Positions 8,868-17,728 of a stretch of 64,000 nt of DNA are shown here, one piece after another. A program made the translations under genes and the position numbers. Under the pieces are notes generated by a model. It was not told the origin of the DNA. It did no database searches and saw only the letters and a list, made by a program, of their open reading frames with translations. Numbering within the stretch: the first letter of the stretch is position 1; each line of letters starts with the position of its first letter. The stretch covers positions 17,640-81,639 of the forward strand of contig JAVMKI010000066.1 of the NCBI GenBank assembly GCA_031732755.1, read 5' to 3'. The stretch is from Contendibacter sp031732755. GTDB lineage: Bacteria > Pseudomonadota > Gammaproteobacteria > Competibacterales > Competibacteraceae.

Positions 8868-9778
8868 GCGGCGCGACTCGCCGGCGGCGCGGCATCGTCG
8901 CGGTAGCCCATCGTCGGGTCCACACCGCTTTCGATCAAAGCCGCGCCCGCTTCCAGCGTCGTATCCTGGTCCCGCGACAAAGCCACGGGGTCTACCTGCT
9001 CCAAAAGCCGATCCAGGCGCACGAAACGAAACCCACGCCCGCGTAATCGCTCGATGGTCAATTGCGCGGTCGCCAGCGCCTGCCGAGGCTCGAAACACGG
9101 CATGCCATAATAAAGCTCGTGCAGCAGGATAATCGAACCGTTGCGCGCCCGACGCCCGACGCGGGCCGCGATGCGTTCGGGATCGCGGTAAAAGCCTTCC
9201 AGACCACGCACATCCCAGGCGACGTTACGCAGGCGCAATCGTTGCAGGACCTCGGCCAGATGCGGCCGCGACACCCCAGCCGGCGTCCGCGCGAAACGCG
9301 GCGGCTGACCCGAAAGATCGGCGAGCGTTTGGTTGGCTGCCGCGAATTCAGCGAATAACCGCTCGGTGGACGCCACCGTCCAGCGGTAACCATGCCGGTC
9401 GGAGTGATTGCCGATCAGGTGGCCTTCCGCGGCCACTCGCGCAACCAGATCCGGGTAGCGACGCGCGGCTTCGCCCACGAAAAAAAATGTGGCGGCGATC
9501 CGTTCGCGCCGCAGCAACTCAAGCAATAACGGCGTGGTCGCTGGATCGGGACCATCGTCGAAGGTCAATGCGACCCATGGCCGGTCGGTCGGCCCACGCC
9601 GGGCCGCGCGCAGGTAGAAATCCAGGCGCGGCGTCAACGAACCGATGGCCAGGAGTACAACGTAACCCCCACACAAACTCATCAGCACAAAAGGTCGACA
9701 CCCTTCTGGATCCATCAATATCAGGATTAGTCCCAGTGCAACCAACGTGCATACGGTACTCCATGCAAATCGACTCAT
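8864..9778 (-). CDS. Polysaccharide deacetylase (CE4/NodB family), membrane-anchored
   Basis: About 304 residues from the ATG at 9778. Two hydrophobic N-terminal segments anchor it, then comes a NodB domain. Visible motifs are TFDDGPDP (motif 1, catalytic and metal Asp), HSDRH (motif 2, metal His pair), RTPAGV (motif 3) and a late LLHE in place of the usual LHD. These metal enzymes remove N- or O-acetyl groups from amino-sugar glycans. A TTG at 9865 overlapping the carrier-protein stop gives 29 more residues of poor quality. It lies between the carrier protein and the acyltransferase; a deacetylase is unusual in aryl polyene clusters and hints at an amino-sugar-containing anchor. Confidence 0.85.
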   Translation of the reverse strand: MSRFAWSTVCTLVALGLILILMDPEGCRPFVLMSLCGGYVVLLAIGSLTPRLDFYLRAARRGPTDRPWVALTFDDGPDPATTPLLLELLRRERIAATFFFVGEAARRYPDLVARVAAEGHLIGNHSDRHGYRWTVASTERLFAEFAAANQTLADLSGQPPRFARTPAGVSRPHLAEVLQRLRLRNVAWDVRGLEGFYRDPERIAARVGRRARNGSIILLHELYYGMPCFEPRQALATAQLTIERLRGRGFRFVRLDRLLEQVDPVALSRDQDTTLEAGAALIESGVDPTMGYRDDAAPPASRAA

Positions 9779-9861
9779 CGCTACGCACGAAAAACAGTGA
9801 CGATCAAAATTCCGCTTTTCCGGCCTGGTGTCAAAACAATCTCCCGCGGCCCGACCCGTCC

Positions 9862-10131
9862 TCAACGGGTGCGCTGTTGGACAATGTGCTGGCTCAGCGC
9901 CCGCAGCGAGGCAAAAATGCGCCGGTTGTCCTTATCCTCGGAACGCAGTTGAAACCCATAGGTCTTGGAAATCGCCAGCGCCAGTTCCAATGCGTCGATG
10001 GAGTCCAGGCCCAGCCCATCGCCGAACAGTGGCCACTCCGGCCCAATGTCTTCCGGTTGGATATCTTCCAGATGCAGGGTCTCAACCAGCAGTCGAGCCA
10101 CCTCCAACTCGAACGGCGAGAGAACTTCCAT
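9862..10131 (-). CDS. Acyl carrier protein of the aryl polyene PKS
   Basis: An 89-residue carrier protein with the phosphopantetheine attachment site at Ser44 in GLGLDSIDALEL. It is acidic and helical, as expected. I chose the ATG at 10131 because a GAGG Shine-Dalgarno lies 7 nt before it, while the ATG at 10143 lacks one. It is the first gene of the long minus-strand operon. Known aryl polyene systems use two carrier proteins (ApeE, ApeF); only this one is in view. Confidence 0.9.
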   Translation of the reverse strand: MEVLSPFELEVARLLVETLHLEDIQPEDIGPEWPLFGDGLGLDSIDALELALAISKTYGFQLRSEDKDNRRIFASLRALSQHIVQQRTR

Positions 10132-10204
10132 GGGTAACCTCATGAGGATGAAATAGGATGTGGATCGGCGATAATGCTGTCAGGGTTTGCGCATCCGCCA
10201 TTAA

Positions 10205-10210
10205 ACTATA
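10205..10210 (-). promoter_or_regulatory. Candidate extended -10 promoter for the pigment operon
   Basis: On the minus strand the sequence reads TGGTATAGT, a TG-N-TATAGT extended -10 box, about 75 nt before the carrier-protein start, in the intergenic stretch (10132-10339) shared with the divergent chorismatase gene. No convincing -35 box is spaced for it, which extended -10 promoters can tolerate. Assigned by eye only. Confidence 0.35.
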
Positions 10211-10339
10211 CCATGCCTCCTGATCAAAACTTGCAACTGTCCGATTTCGCAGCGTAAATGCCTACTGGACCTCTTTCCCCTCGACTGTTCCGTTCCGCTA
10301 CTTCACCTTGAACGAGTCCGATTCACGCGATCCTGCCGC

Positions 10340-11314
10340 ATGACGCCCTTCACCGCTTTTTACTGCGACGCCGCGACGGCGGATGCTTGGTCGAACGATA
10401 ACCGCCTGCTGGCGTCGATCCGGTTCAGTTCGCCGACCGTTCCTCTCGCCGACCATCGGGTTTGCGTCATTCCCTTGCCGGAGCGGGGCGGTGACGCGAC
10501 CGCCGAGATTTGGCTCGGCGCGCGGTCCACGCAAACCGGCGCTCTGGACGGCGTGCATTATGTGGATAACGGCAATGTCCTGTTTCTGCATCTTCATCTG
10601 GATGAGTCGGCCCCAGAAGCCTTAAGCTCCCTGACCACCACCGCCTATCGACGATTGTTCGCGGCGACCCGGGCCAGGGGCTATTCGCACCTGTTGCGGA
10701 TTTGGAATTATTTTCCCGCCATCAACCAGGAGGTCGGCGGGCTGGAACGGTATCGGGCGTTTTGCGTGGGCCGACACGCGGCCCTGCGGGCGGAACGGGC
10801 GGAACAGGAAACCCACCTGCCGGCGGCTTCCGCCATCGGAACCCGCGAACCCGGCCTGCGGTTGTACGCGCTGGCCGCGCGGGAAGCGGGCTGGCAAATC
10901 GAAAATTCCCGTCAAATCAGCGCGTTTCGTTATCCGCTCCAGTACGGTCCGCAAAGCCCCTCGTTCTCGCGGGCCATCCTGAAACGCTGGGAGACGGGAG
11001 ATTGCCATCTTTATATTTCCGGCACCGCCAGTATCGTCGGTCACGCCAGCCAGCACGCTGATCCGATGACGCAGTTGGATGAAACCCTGTTGAATCTGGC
11101 GGCGCTGATCACCCAGGCCAACCAACGGACGCCGGTCCCGCTGCACCCAGTGCTGTTCCGGGCGTACGCGCGATCCGATTTCGATCCAGAACTGGCGCGC
11201 GCGCGGATCGCCCAGGCGTTCGGGCCAGGTATTCCGTTGTTGTTCCTGCACGCCGACATCTGCCGGCGAGATTTGCTGATCGAAATCGAAGGGCTGGCAA
11301 TCACAAAAACTTAG
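10340..11314 (+). CDS. Chorismatase family protein (XanB2/Hyg5/FkbO-like)
   Basis: A 324-residue protein that would convert chorismate to a hydroxybenzoate (3-HBA, and 4-HBA in XanB2) or a dihydrodiol plus pyruvate. The family segments are visible: LLRIWNYFPAIN with ERYRAFCVGRH shortly after it, and GTASIVGHAS at about 234-243. Family knowledge: XanB2 provides 3-hydroxybenzoate for xanthomonadin and 4-hydroxybenzoate for ubiquinone. It is divergent from the pigment operon and followed 30 nt later by a methyltransferase. The role as aryl starter supplier is inferred; which product type it makes needs assay or active-site alignment. Confidence 0.82.
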   Translation: MTPFTAFYCDAATADAWSNDNRLLASIRFSSPTVPLADHRVCVIPLPERGGDATAEIWLGARSTQTGALDGVHYVDNGNVLFLHLHLDESAPEALSSLTTTAYRRLFAATRARGYSHLLRIWNYFPAINQEVGGLERYRAFCVGRHAALRAERAEQETHLPAASAIGTREPGLRLYALAAREAGWQIENSRQISAFRYPLQYGPQSPSFSRAILKRWETGDCHLYISGTASIVGHASQHADPMTQLDETLLNLAALITQANQRTPVPLHPVLFRAYARSDFDPELARARIAQAFGPGIPLLFLHADICRRDLLIEIEGLAITKT

Positions 11315-11344
11315 CGCCAGCGCCCAAAGGCTAGAGGTCAAAGG

Positions 11345-12154
11345 TTGGAAAAATCAAGGACTCAGGAATCCAGGGCCCACCTCGCGAAACCGGATACACC
11401 CCTCGGACCCCATCCGGTGTTGCCGGACTACTACCCCGATCTGACGCAACGACCGGCTTTCGTGCGCGGGTTGTTCGACCGCACCGCTCGCCACTACGAT
11501 CACATCAACCGATTGCTATCCTTCGGTTCCGGGGGCTGGTACCGCCGTCAAGCGCTGCTGCGAGCCGGATTGCGCCCAGGCATGGTCGTACTCGATGTCG
11601 CCATCGGCACCGGGCTGGTAGCCCGGCAGGCGCTGGCCATCACCGGCGATTCCCAAGCGGTGATCGGACTGGACATCAGCGCCGGAATGCTGGCCGAGGT
11701 GCGTCGCTCGCTGGGTATTCCACTGATTCAGGGACTGATGGAGCAATTGCCGGTTGCCAGCGCCTGTTGCGATCTGGTCAGCATGGGCTACGCGCTGCGC
11801 CACATCACCGATCTCAACGCCACCTTCCGCGAGTTCCACCGGGTGCTGCGGCCAGGCGGCGCGCTACTGATCCTGGAAATTTCCCGGCCTGCTCACCCGG
11901 TCAAGCGTGCTTTGCTCAAGTGCTATCTGGGACGGCTGGTGCCACTGCTCGGCTGGCTGACCACTGGCCAGCGGGACCTGCAAACGCTGATGCATTATTA
12001 CTGGGATACCATCGAGCACTGCATCCCGCCCGAGACCATCCTCCAGGCGATTCGCGACGCCGGTTTCGATGGGGCGGGCTGTCACACTGAATTCGATTTG
12101 TTCCGGGCCTACTGCGGGCGCAAGCGCGACAGCGTGGAATCGGGCGGCGGCTAA
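11345..12154 (+). CDS. UbiE-like class I SAM methyltransferase
   Basis: A 269-residue methyltransferase with motif I LDVAIGTGLVARQA and the UbiE/COQ5-like segments RHITDLNATFREFHRVLRPGG and LEISRP. It starts at TTG 11345 behind a GAGGTCAAAGG-like ribosome-binding site; no in-frame ATG precedes motif I. In many aryl polyene clusters a methyltransferase modifies the aryl head, and the position after the chorismatase fits a ring-methylating role. Housekeeping UbiE is less likely because its usual partners ubiJ and ubiB are absent. Its stop overlaps the convergent dehydratase stop by 4 nt. Confidence 0.82.
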   Translation: MEKSRTQESRAHLAKPDTPLGPHPVLPDYYPDLTQRPAFVRGLFDRTARHYDHINRLLSFGSGGWYRRQALLRAGLRPGMVVLDVAIGTGLVARQALAITGDSQAVIGLDISAGMLAEVRRSLGIPLIQGLMEQLPVASACCDLVSMGYALRHITDLNATFREFHRVLRPGGALLILEISRPAHPVKRALLKCYLGRLVPLLGWLTTGQRDLQTLMHYYWDTIEHCIPPETILQAIRDAGFDGAGCHTEFDLFRAYCGRKRDSVESGGG

Positions 12155-12504
12155 CCACCGGCGCGAACGACAGTCAGGCAACCCCGCGCGAGCGTCTGAC
12201 CGTCATCCCGAACGCATTCAAACCGAATCCCGCGCGCGCCGGTTTCCGTAAACCGAACGGTGAATGGCTGCCCTGGCCGCAGCGGCGCCAGAAACTTCGC
12301 CACGGGCACGCCGATGACTCGACTCTCCGGGCGCCACGCCTCGAACGCCTCCGTCACTTCTTCCAGGATCACCACGCCCGGCACAATCGGATGACCGGGG
12401 AAATGTCCCGCCAGGCTGGGATGATCGGCCGCGATGGTCTGGTGTCCGACAGGATTTGGGAGCGATTGGGGCGCGGCGGCGCGGCGCGGCGATTCAGGCT
12501 TCAT
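12151..12504 (-). CDS. FabZ/ApeI-like 3-hydroxyacyl-ACP dehydratase
   Basis: A 117-residue hotdog dehydratase. The FabZ-type active site is clear: His34 in AGHFPGHPIVPGV and Glu48 in VILEEV. It is shorter than FabZ (about 145 aa) at the C-terminus, which is usual for ApeI-type enzymes. It overlaps the end of the ligase gene by 11 nt and is co-transcribed with it. Together with the ApeP-like protein it would dehydrate successive hydroxyacyl-ACP intermediates; ApeI and ApeP form a heterodimer in characterised systems. Confidence 0.85.
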   Translation of the reverse strand: MKPESPRRAAAPQSLPNPVGHQTIAADHPSLAGHFPGHPIVPGVVILEEVTEAFEAWRPESRVIGVPVAKFLAPLRPGQPFTVRFTETGARGIRFECVRDDGQTLARGCLTVVRAGG

Positions 12505-13822
12505 GCACGGACAAGGCGGAGGGACGAACCGCGGTGATCAGGGCTAGCAGGGCGGCGCGCGTCACTTTGCCCGTATCGCTACGCGGCAGAGCGCTCACCT
12601 TGATGAGCGGTCGGGGCAGGAACACGGGATCAAGCCGTTCCGCCAGGGCGGCGAGCAATTGCCGCTCGCTCAGGCCGGGCGCGACGACCACGGCCAGCAA
12701 TCGCCGCACCTCGGTTCCAGCCTCGGCGGGCATCACGAAAACACCCTCCGCCACTCCTTCGATTCCTTGCAATTGATGGTTGAGATAGCTCAGCGAGGTA
12801 CGTTTGCCGGCGATGTTGACCAAGTCCTCCCGACGGCCCAGTAGTCTGAATTCGTCCGCGCCGCATTCCTCGATCACATCATTCAGGGTGACCGGCTCCG
12901 GCAGATGGGCACCGGCCAGGGAACCGTCGCGCAACTGGAACCCGTCGTACAGCCGCCAGCGGTCGCCATCCAGCGTGCGGCGGCTGGCAATCGAACCGGC
13001 CTCGGTGCAGCCGTAGATTTCCAGCACTGGCGCGGCGAACATCGCCTCGGCCTGGGCGGCGAGCGTGGAAGGCAAGGGCGCGGTCGCCGAGATCAGGAAC
13101 ACCGGGCGCGGCCAGTGCAAGCCCGCTTGAACGCAGGCCTGGAGATGAATCGGGGTAGTCACCAGCACGCGCGGCGGCGGCACGGCGTCCAACGCGGCGC
13201 GCACATCGTCCGGGAAGAACGGACGCCCACCATGCACGCGCGCACCGCTGACCAACGGCGCCATGATCGAGGTTTCCAGACCGTACATGTGCTGCGGCGG
13301 CACGGTCGCCACAATCGTCATGCCCGGCGCGAATCCAAAACGGCGTCGCGCCTGTTCCGCGCCGCAAACCAGTTCATTCCAGGTTTTTGGATTGGGTTTG
13401 GAGTGGCCCGTGCTGCCGGAAGTGAACGCAATCGCCATCAAATGCTCACCCGACAGCTCGGGAATGGCGAATTCGGCATGGTCCGGCGCGGCCAGCGCCA
13501 ACGCGGCGTCAACGTCGCTATCCGCCAGTGGGCGACTAGCGGGATAGTCCTCGGCCAATTGGCGCAGATGCAGGCTAGCGCGACTGGACGGCAGCAAGCT
13601 GGTCTGGCCGTTCGCGCCCACGGCGGCGAACGCGACCAGGAACCGGTAGCGATCCTCGCACAGATTGAGGATAAAGCGCGCGGGCGGCAGGCGGCGGGCA
13701 ACGCCGGCGACATGGCGCAGAAAGGTTGCCTGGCTGATGGGTTGTCCACGCCACCAGGCGATGGGCGCATCCGGAGCGGCCCGCGCCAGCAGGGGAAATG
13801 GGGCTGGTATCATGGTAGGCAA
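12494..13822 (-). CDS. AMP-dependent acyl-ACP/CoA ligase of the pigment cluster
   Basis: A 442-residue ANL-superfamily adenylating enzyme (XanA2/ApeH-like). The phosphate loop FTSGSTGHSK, the YGCTEAG motif and the C-terminal catalytic Lys in RSDTGKVTR are all present. It is shorter than typical acyl-CoA synthetases (about 520-560 aa), as usual for these cluster ligases. It would activate the hydroxybenzoate starter and load it on the carrier protein. ATGs at 13822 and 13813 are both possible starts. It leads a two-gene minus-strand unit with the dehydratase. Confidence 0.87.
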   Translation of the reverse strand: MPTMIPAPFPLLARAAPDAPIAWWRGQPISQATFLRHVAGVARRLPPARFILNLCEDRYRFLVAFAAVGANGQTSLLPSSRASLHLRQLAEDYPASRPLADSDVDAALALAAPDHAEFAIPELSGEHLMAIAFTSGSTGHSKPNPKTWNELVCGAEQARRRFGFAPGMTIVATVPPQHMYGLETSIMAPLVSGARVHGGRPFFPDDVRAALDAVPPPRVLVTTPIHLQACVQAGLHWPRPVFLISATAPLPSTLAAQAEAMFAAPVLEIYGCTEAGSIASRRTLDGDRWRLYDGFQLRDGSLAGAHLPEPVTLNDVIEECGADEFRLLGRREDLVNIAGKRTSLSYLNHQLQGIEGVAEGVFVMPAEAGTEVRRLLAVVVAPGLSERQLLAALAERLDPVFLPRPLIKVSALPRSDTGKVTRAALLALITAVRPSALSVHEA

Positions 13823-13893
13823 ATTTAGCAGAATTCAGCGGCGCTTCGCGCGCCCGCAACGCTCGCCATCATAAAAACCAATAGGGAGTCCTC

Positions 13894-14682
13894 GTGAGTC
13901 GTATTGCCTTGACGCCAGAGTTGCAACATGAATACCAGCGCCTGTTCGCCGCCTGCGTGATTCGCCCGGAACGCGCCGCCGAGGTGGAGCAGCGGGTAGA
14001 CGCCATCATGGCGGACCGGGATCGTTACCGAACAGTGGGGCGGCGATCGAACGTGCCTTGGTTCGTGGTGGCGGTGCTACACGAAGCGGAAACCGGCCGC
14101 GATTTCACCGTTCACCTACACAATGGCGATTCGTTGACCGAACGCACCCGCCACCTGCCAGACGGGCGACCGGTCGAGGGCGAGCCACCATTCGGATGGG
14201 AGGACAGCGCCACCGACGCCCTATGCCTGTACCACTTCGACCAGTGGACGGACTGGAGCATCGCCGGCGCCCTGTTCAAGCTGGAAGGCCATGGCGGCTG
14301 GAATTACCGGCTGTATCATCCCGAAGTGCCCTCGCCCTACCTATGGAACTACTCGACCTACTACGGCCAGGGCAAATACGTCGCGGACGATGTCTGGAAC
14401 GCCACCGCCATCGCCCAGCGTGGTGGCGTGGCGGTATTGCTGCGGCGGCTGGCGGAACGCGATTTGATCGAGTTCACCACCGATAGTGAATCCACGCCCA
14501 CGCTGCGCTACACCGAGGCGGAAACCTCGCCTTGGGTGGAAACGCTGCAACGGTTCCTGAATACGTTACCAGGGACTTACCTGAAGGTGGATGGACGCGC
14601 GGGTCCGCGCACCTCAAGCGCGTTTCACAAGCTGACCGGGCGATATTTGTTGGGCGATCCACGCGATTTCGAGCCGCGTTGA
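13894..14682 (+). CDS. Putative lysozyme-like peptidoglycan hydrolase
   Basis: A 262-residue protein starting at GTG 13894 behind a GGGAG Shine-Dalgarno, with no signal peptide. Residues about 50-190 contain VPWFVVAVLHEAETG and HLHNGDSL, matching lysozyme-like domains found in phage-type and bacterial hypothetical proteins; the Glu of HEAE is a candidate catalytic acid. The last 70 residues (QRFLNTLPGTYLKVDGRAGPRTSSAFHKL, residues split around the turn) look like a peptidoglycan-binding helical repeat. It is divergent from the ligase gene. No holin or phage gene is nearby, so the role is open. Confidence 0.6.
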   Translation: MSRIALTPELQHEYQRLFAACVIRPERAAEVEQRVDAIMADRDRYRTVGRRSNVPWFVVAVLHEAETGRDFTVHLHNGDSLTERTRHLPDGRPVEGEPPFGWEDSATDALCLYHFDQWTDWSIAGALFKLEGHGGWNYRLYHPEVPSPYLWNYSTYYGQGKYVADDVWNATAIAQRGGVAVLLRRLAERDLIEFTTDSESTPTLRYTEAETSPWVETLQRFLNTLPGTYLKVDGRAGPRTSSAFHKLTGRYLLGDPRDFEPR

Positions 14683-15075
14683 GCAAAGCACGTTCCAGCG
14701 GGTGATGCCGGGATTCGCTTCGGCCCATCCCGGTTTATCCCGCGAACCATCAAAACCTGCTGAGAATTGGCGAACTCCCTCATCCATATCACCGTGGAGC
14801 TGGTTCCCCACCGACCGGACCAATCCAAAACCGGCTGGGAATCGACTCCATGAGATTTCTCCAAATCCACTTGTGGTTTCTCGACAACTCTTCGAAAGCC
14901 ATGTCCCCGCAGCGCGGCGCGGCGCTCCCCGTAGTAGGTTTTTGTTTTTACTAGCCCTCGGATGCTGTTAGTATTTACAACAAACTCGTGTGAATAAAAC
15001 AACACACGATGAATGTCATTAAACGCTGGGACTCGGCTCGACGCCGGAAACCAGCGGCCAGAGGAGGATAAGACG
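14683..15075. other. 393-bp intergenic stretch with a 7-bp inverted repeat
   Basis: No convincing gene is seen here. The last 130 bases are AT-rich compared with the flanks. A perfect inverted repeat TCGTGTG (14986-14992) / CACACGA (15003-15009) with a 10-nt spacer lies 67 nt before the SDR start and could be an operator for the SDR gene. Confidence 0.5.
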
Positions 15076-15813
15076 ATGTTGAACGGTAAGAGCAGCAAAC
15101 CAGTGGCGATCGTCACGGGAGCCAACCGCGGCCTCGGTCTGGAAACGGCCCGACAACTGGCCAAGCGCGACATCCGCGTAATCCTCACCAGCCGTAACGC
15201 TGGCAAGGGCGAAATGGCCTTGGAAAAATTACTGGCGGATGGCCTGGACGTGGCATTCCACGCCTTGGATGTCACCTCGGAAAGCAGCGTCGCGGATCTG
15301 GGCGGATTCATTCACAGCCGCTATGGCCGGCTGGATATTCTGGTCAACAACGCCGGCGTCTATCTGGACAGTCATGGCTCCGAGGAGATCGGGGGCGCTA
15401 GTGTATTCGCCACCAGCCTGGAAACGCTGACGGCGACCTTGAAAACCAACCTCTATGGCCCTCTGTTGCTGGTGCAAGAACTGACGCCACTGATGAAGCA
15501 GCAGCACTATGGCCGCATCGTCAACGTCTCCAGCGGCATGGGCCAGTTGAGTGAGATGGAAGGCAAGTCGCCGGCCTACCGCATTTCCAAAACGGCGCTG
15601 AACGCGCTGACTCGCATCCTGGCGGCGGAAACCAAGGGCTACAATATTCTGGTCAATTCGGTCTGTCCCGGTTGGGTCCGCACCGACATGGGCGGTCCCC
15701 AAGCCGAACGGACCGTGGAACAGGGCGCATCCGGCATCGTTTGGGCCGCTACCCTGCCCGATGATGGGCCGACCGGCGGATTTTTCCGGGACGGCCAGCC
15801 GATTTCTTGGTGA
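15076..15813 (+). CDS. Short-chain dehydrogenase/reductase (carbonyl-reductase-like)
   Basis: A 245-residue SDR starting at ATG 15076, 8 nt after GAGGAGG, in preference to a longer upstream frame. TGANRGLGLETA is the NAD(P) motif, NNAG is present, and the catalytic Ser lies in NVSSGMG with Tyr-x3-Lys in YRISK. It resembles the carbonyl reductase/(+)-neomenthol dehydrogenase group of SDRs, which reduce ketones with NADPH. It stands alone between intergenic regions; the substrate is unknown. Confidence 0.82.
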   Translation: MLNGKSSKPVAIVTGANRGLGLETARQLAKRDIRVILTSRNAGKGEMALEKLLADGLDVAFHALDVTSESSVADLGGFIHSRYGRLDILVNNAGVYLDSHGSEEIGGASVFATSLETLTATLKTNLYGPLLLVQELTPLMKQQHYGRIVNVSSGMGQLSEMEGKSPAYRISKTALNALTRILAAETKGYNILVNSVCPGWVRTDMGGPQAERTVEQGASGIVWAATLPDDGPTGGFFRDGQPISW

Positions 15814-16041
15814 AACCAGCAGGTTAACTGGAGATGCGGAAAGCGCGGAAGAGGACGAAAAAGGCGGAAACAATGGAAAATGTAAGGATGTAAAAGCAGT
15901 GTTCGGGCGACATCGCTTCGCCGCCACGCTCGCTGGTGTATCGCGCTCGACATAGACGATATGCCAGCGGGCGTTATGCGGTTTGTGCCCCGCCGGATTT
16001 TCCGCCCACCTCGGTCCATCGACTGTCGAGACCGCTCAATC

Positions 16042-16791
16042 ATGACGTTCAAAGACTATTTTTCGACGCAGTCGAATGACTATGCCAATTACCGGCCACG
16101 ATACCCGCGAGAATTGGCTGCCGAATTGGCAAAATGCTGCGTCAATACGGAAATTGCGCTCGACTGCGGATGCGGCACAGGGCAGCTATCGGTTCTGCTA
16201 GCCAATTACTTTCGCAAAGTCATCGCAACCGATGCCAGTCGGCAACAAATAGAAAACGCGGAAATTCATCCCCGCGTAACATACAAGATCACTACGGCGG
16301 AAAACAGTCAATTAACCGAAAAATCCGTTGATATCATTACAGTTGCGCAAGCTGCGCATTGGCTGGATCTTGACCGTTTCTATGCCGAGGCAAGGAGAAT
16401 TTCAAAACCAGCCGGAATAATTGCACTAATTACATACGGCATCCTGTTCGTTGACGATAAGCATTGCAATTCCATCGTTCATGACTTTTACCACAATGTT
16501 TTAGGAGCACACTGGCCCCCTGAGCGAAGGCACGTCGAGTCGGGTTATAAAACGCTGGCTTTTCCCTTTCAAGAATTACCATTTCCCGCGATGGAAATGC
16601 ACGCTTCCTGGAATTTTCACCAACTCTTCGGATACCTCACGACTTGGTCGGCCTTCAAGGCGTTTGAGAAAACAGACAAGTTCCAAGGGATCATCGAGGT
16701 TTTTCATCGCGACCTGAGTGCATCCTGGATGGATTTGGGTGCGCCAAAAACGATTGCTTGGCCGTTGTCCGGTCGGATCGGGAAAATTTAG
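16042..16791 (+). CDS. Class I SAM-dependent methyltransferase (type 11)
   Basis: A 249-residue methyltransferase from the ATG at 16042, with DYFSTQSNDYANYRPRYP at the N-terminus, motif I LDCGCGTGQLS (about 48-58) and the AAHWLDLDRFYAEARR segment. The family methylates small molecules; the substrate is unknown. Its codon use is more AT-rich than the pigment genes, and it sits directly before decayed insertion sequences, so it may be acquired DNA. The C-terminus (WPLSGRIGKI) looks complete. Confidence 0.75.
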   Translation: MTFKDYFSTQSNDYANYRPRYPRELAAELAKCCVNTEIALDCGCGTGQLSVLLANYFRKVIATDASRQQIENAEIHPRVTYKITTAENSQLTEKSVDIITVAQAAHWLDLDRFYAEARRISKPAGIIALITYGILFVDDKHCNSIVHDFYHNVLGAHWPPERRHVESGYKTLAFPFQELPFPAMEMHASWNFHQLFGYLTTWSAFKAFEKTDKFQGIIEVFHRDLSASWMDLGAPKTIAWPLSGRIGKI

Positions 16792-16956
16792 GCAATTTGG
16801 GTACCTCGAAAAACTGGCGATAAGTCCGATAAAACAGACCGAACAAAGAGGCTGAGGCGTTAGCCTCGCAATTCTTCGGCTTTTGCCCTGGCCCGAAGGG
16901 CTCATTGTCTGCCCGAAACCGCCCATCTCGGCGGCGCCGGGACGGTGCTTGGGAGT

Positions 16957-17700
16957 TTAGAAGGCGGTGATGTCGCACGCCTTGAGACTGCACAGGCGAC
17001 GTCGGTTGTCGGTGACTGCGTTCCCCGTGAGTGGAACGGTCGCTCGATCCAGACCGATGCAACGGAGAATCTTCCCACCCATCTGCTCCAGGACGGCGAA
17101 GACGTGTTCGCCTCGCGCCCGAACCCGCGCAATGCGGATGTTGCGGCGCGCCGCCTGGCAGACGGACAGCGGCTTGCCCTTCTGAGCCTTACGCTGAATG
17201 TGCATGCGCCAGCCTCAGGTCTTGAGGCGCCGCTCGCGTCCACCATCGACGTAACCCTGGTCGCCATCAAGATCACGACCGGTGTTAGCGTGATCCAGTA
17301 CCGCTTCCAGGTGTAGGGTGTCGTTCTCCAAAACGGTACTGACTCTTGACCTTGCGGATCAGCTTGTAGCGTCGGTCGGCGCTGACCGGGGCCTCGTAGC
17401 CGAAATAAGATTTGCCGTGTTTCTTGGTCCCGGTGACCTCGGTGTCCCTCTGCCGGCACTGGGCCGGCTTCCAGTTGACCGGTATCGCCCGCTCTTTCAG
17501 CAGCTCCCGTTCTTTCTCGGTGAGATGCTGTCGAGGCGCGAGAACTAGATGGGCGTCCACCATCTGCCCACCACGGGCGATATAACCGTGCCGGGCCAGT
17601 TGACGGCGCACCTCCTCGAACAGCGCCTCTCCTGCCTTCGCCACCGTCAACCGCTCGCGAAAGGTCTAACACATGGTGCGATCCGGTGTCTGATCGCTGC
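16957..17700 (-). pseudogene. Decayed IS5-family transposase gene
   Basis: Minus-strand fragments match IS5-type DDE transposases. One frame (17650-17285) has FEEVRRQLARHGYIARGGQMVDAHLV (catalytic Asp region, residues split for brevity) and TKKHGKSYFGYEAPVSADRRYKLI. A second frame (17205-16957) has RKAQKGKPLSVCQAA, VRARGEHVFAVLEQMGGK and RCIGLDRAT, the conserved C-terminal part. Between them, around 17205-17300, the reading frame shifts, and at the N-terminal side a stop codon interrupts DRTMC-stop-TFRERL. The gene is therefore broken in at least two places and inactive. I could not define the terminal inverted repeats. Confidence 0.8.
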
Positions 17701-17728
17701 ACCTCCGGTGGCGAAAGCGCTCTAAGTC

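Larger units (their letters stand above)
1..13822. other. Aryl polyene / xanthomonadin-type pigment gene cluster (partial at left edge)
   Basis: Seen: acyl carrier protein, ketosynthase, chain-length-factor-like KS, ketoreductase, two hotdog dehydratases, AMP-dependent ligase, LpxL-type acyltransferase, GT2, LolA-like protein, MMPL transporter, UbiE-like methyltransferase and a chorismatase-family protein sit together. Most minus-strand genes overlap by 4 nt at stop/start. Known: this set defines type II PKS-like aryl polyene clusters, and in Xanthomonas XanB2 (chorismatase) supplies 3-hydroxybenzoate for xanthomonadin. Inferred: the cluster makes a membrane-bound polyene ester from a chorismate-derived aryl starter. 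No histidine/tyrosine ammonia-lyase is visible. Only one carrier protein is seen, so more of the cluster may lie to the left of the window. Confidence 0.88.

Noticed and set aside
8868..9098. Longer N-terminus of the LpxL-like acyltransferase
   Set aside because: The frame is open upstream of 8867, but it lies wholly inside the deacetylase gene, and the GTGA overlap at 8864-8867 gives a normal family length.
13894..14682. Phage endolysin marking a prophage
   Set aside because: Only this lysozyme-like gene is present; there is no holin, integrase, capsid or tail gene nearby.
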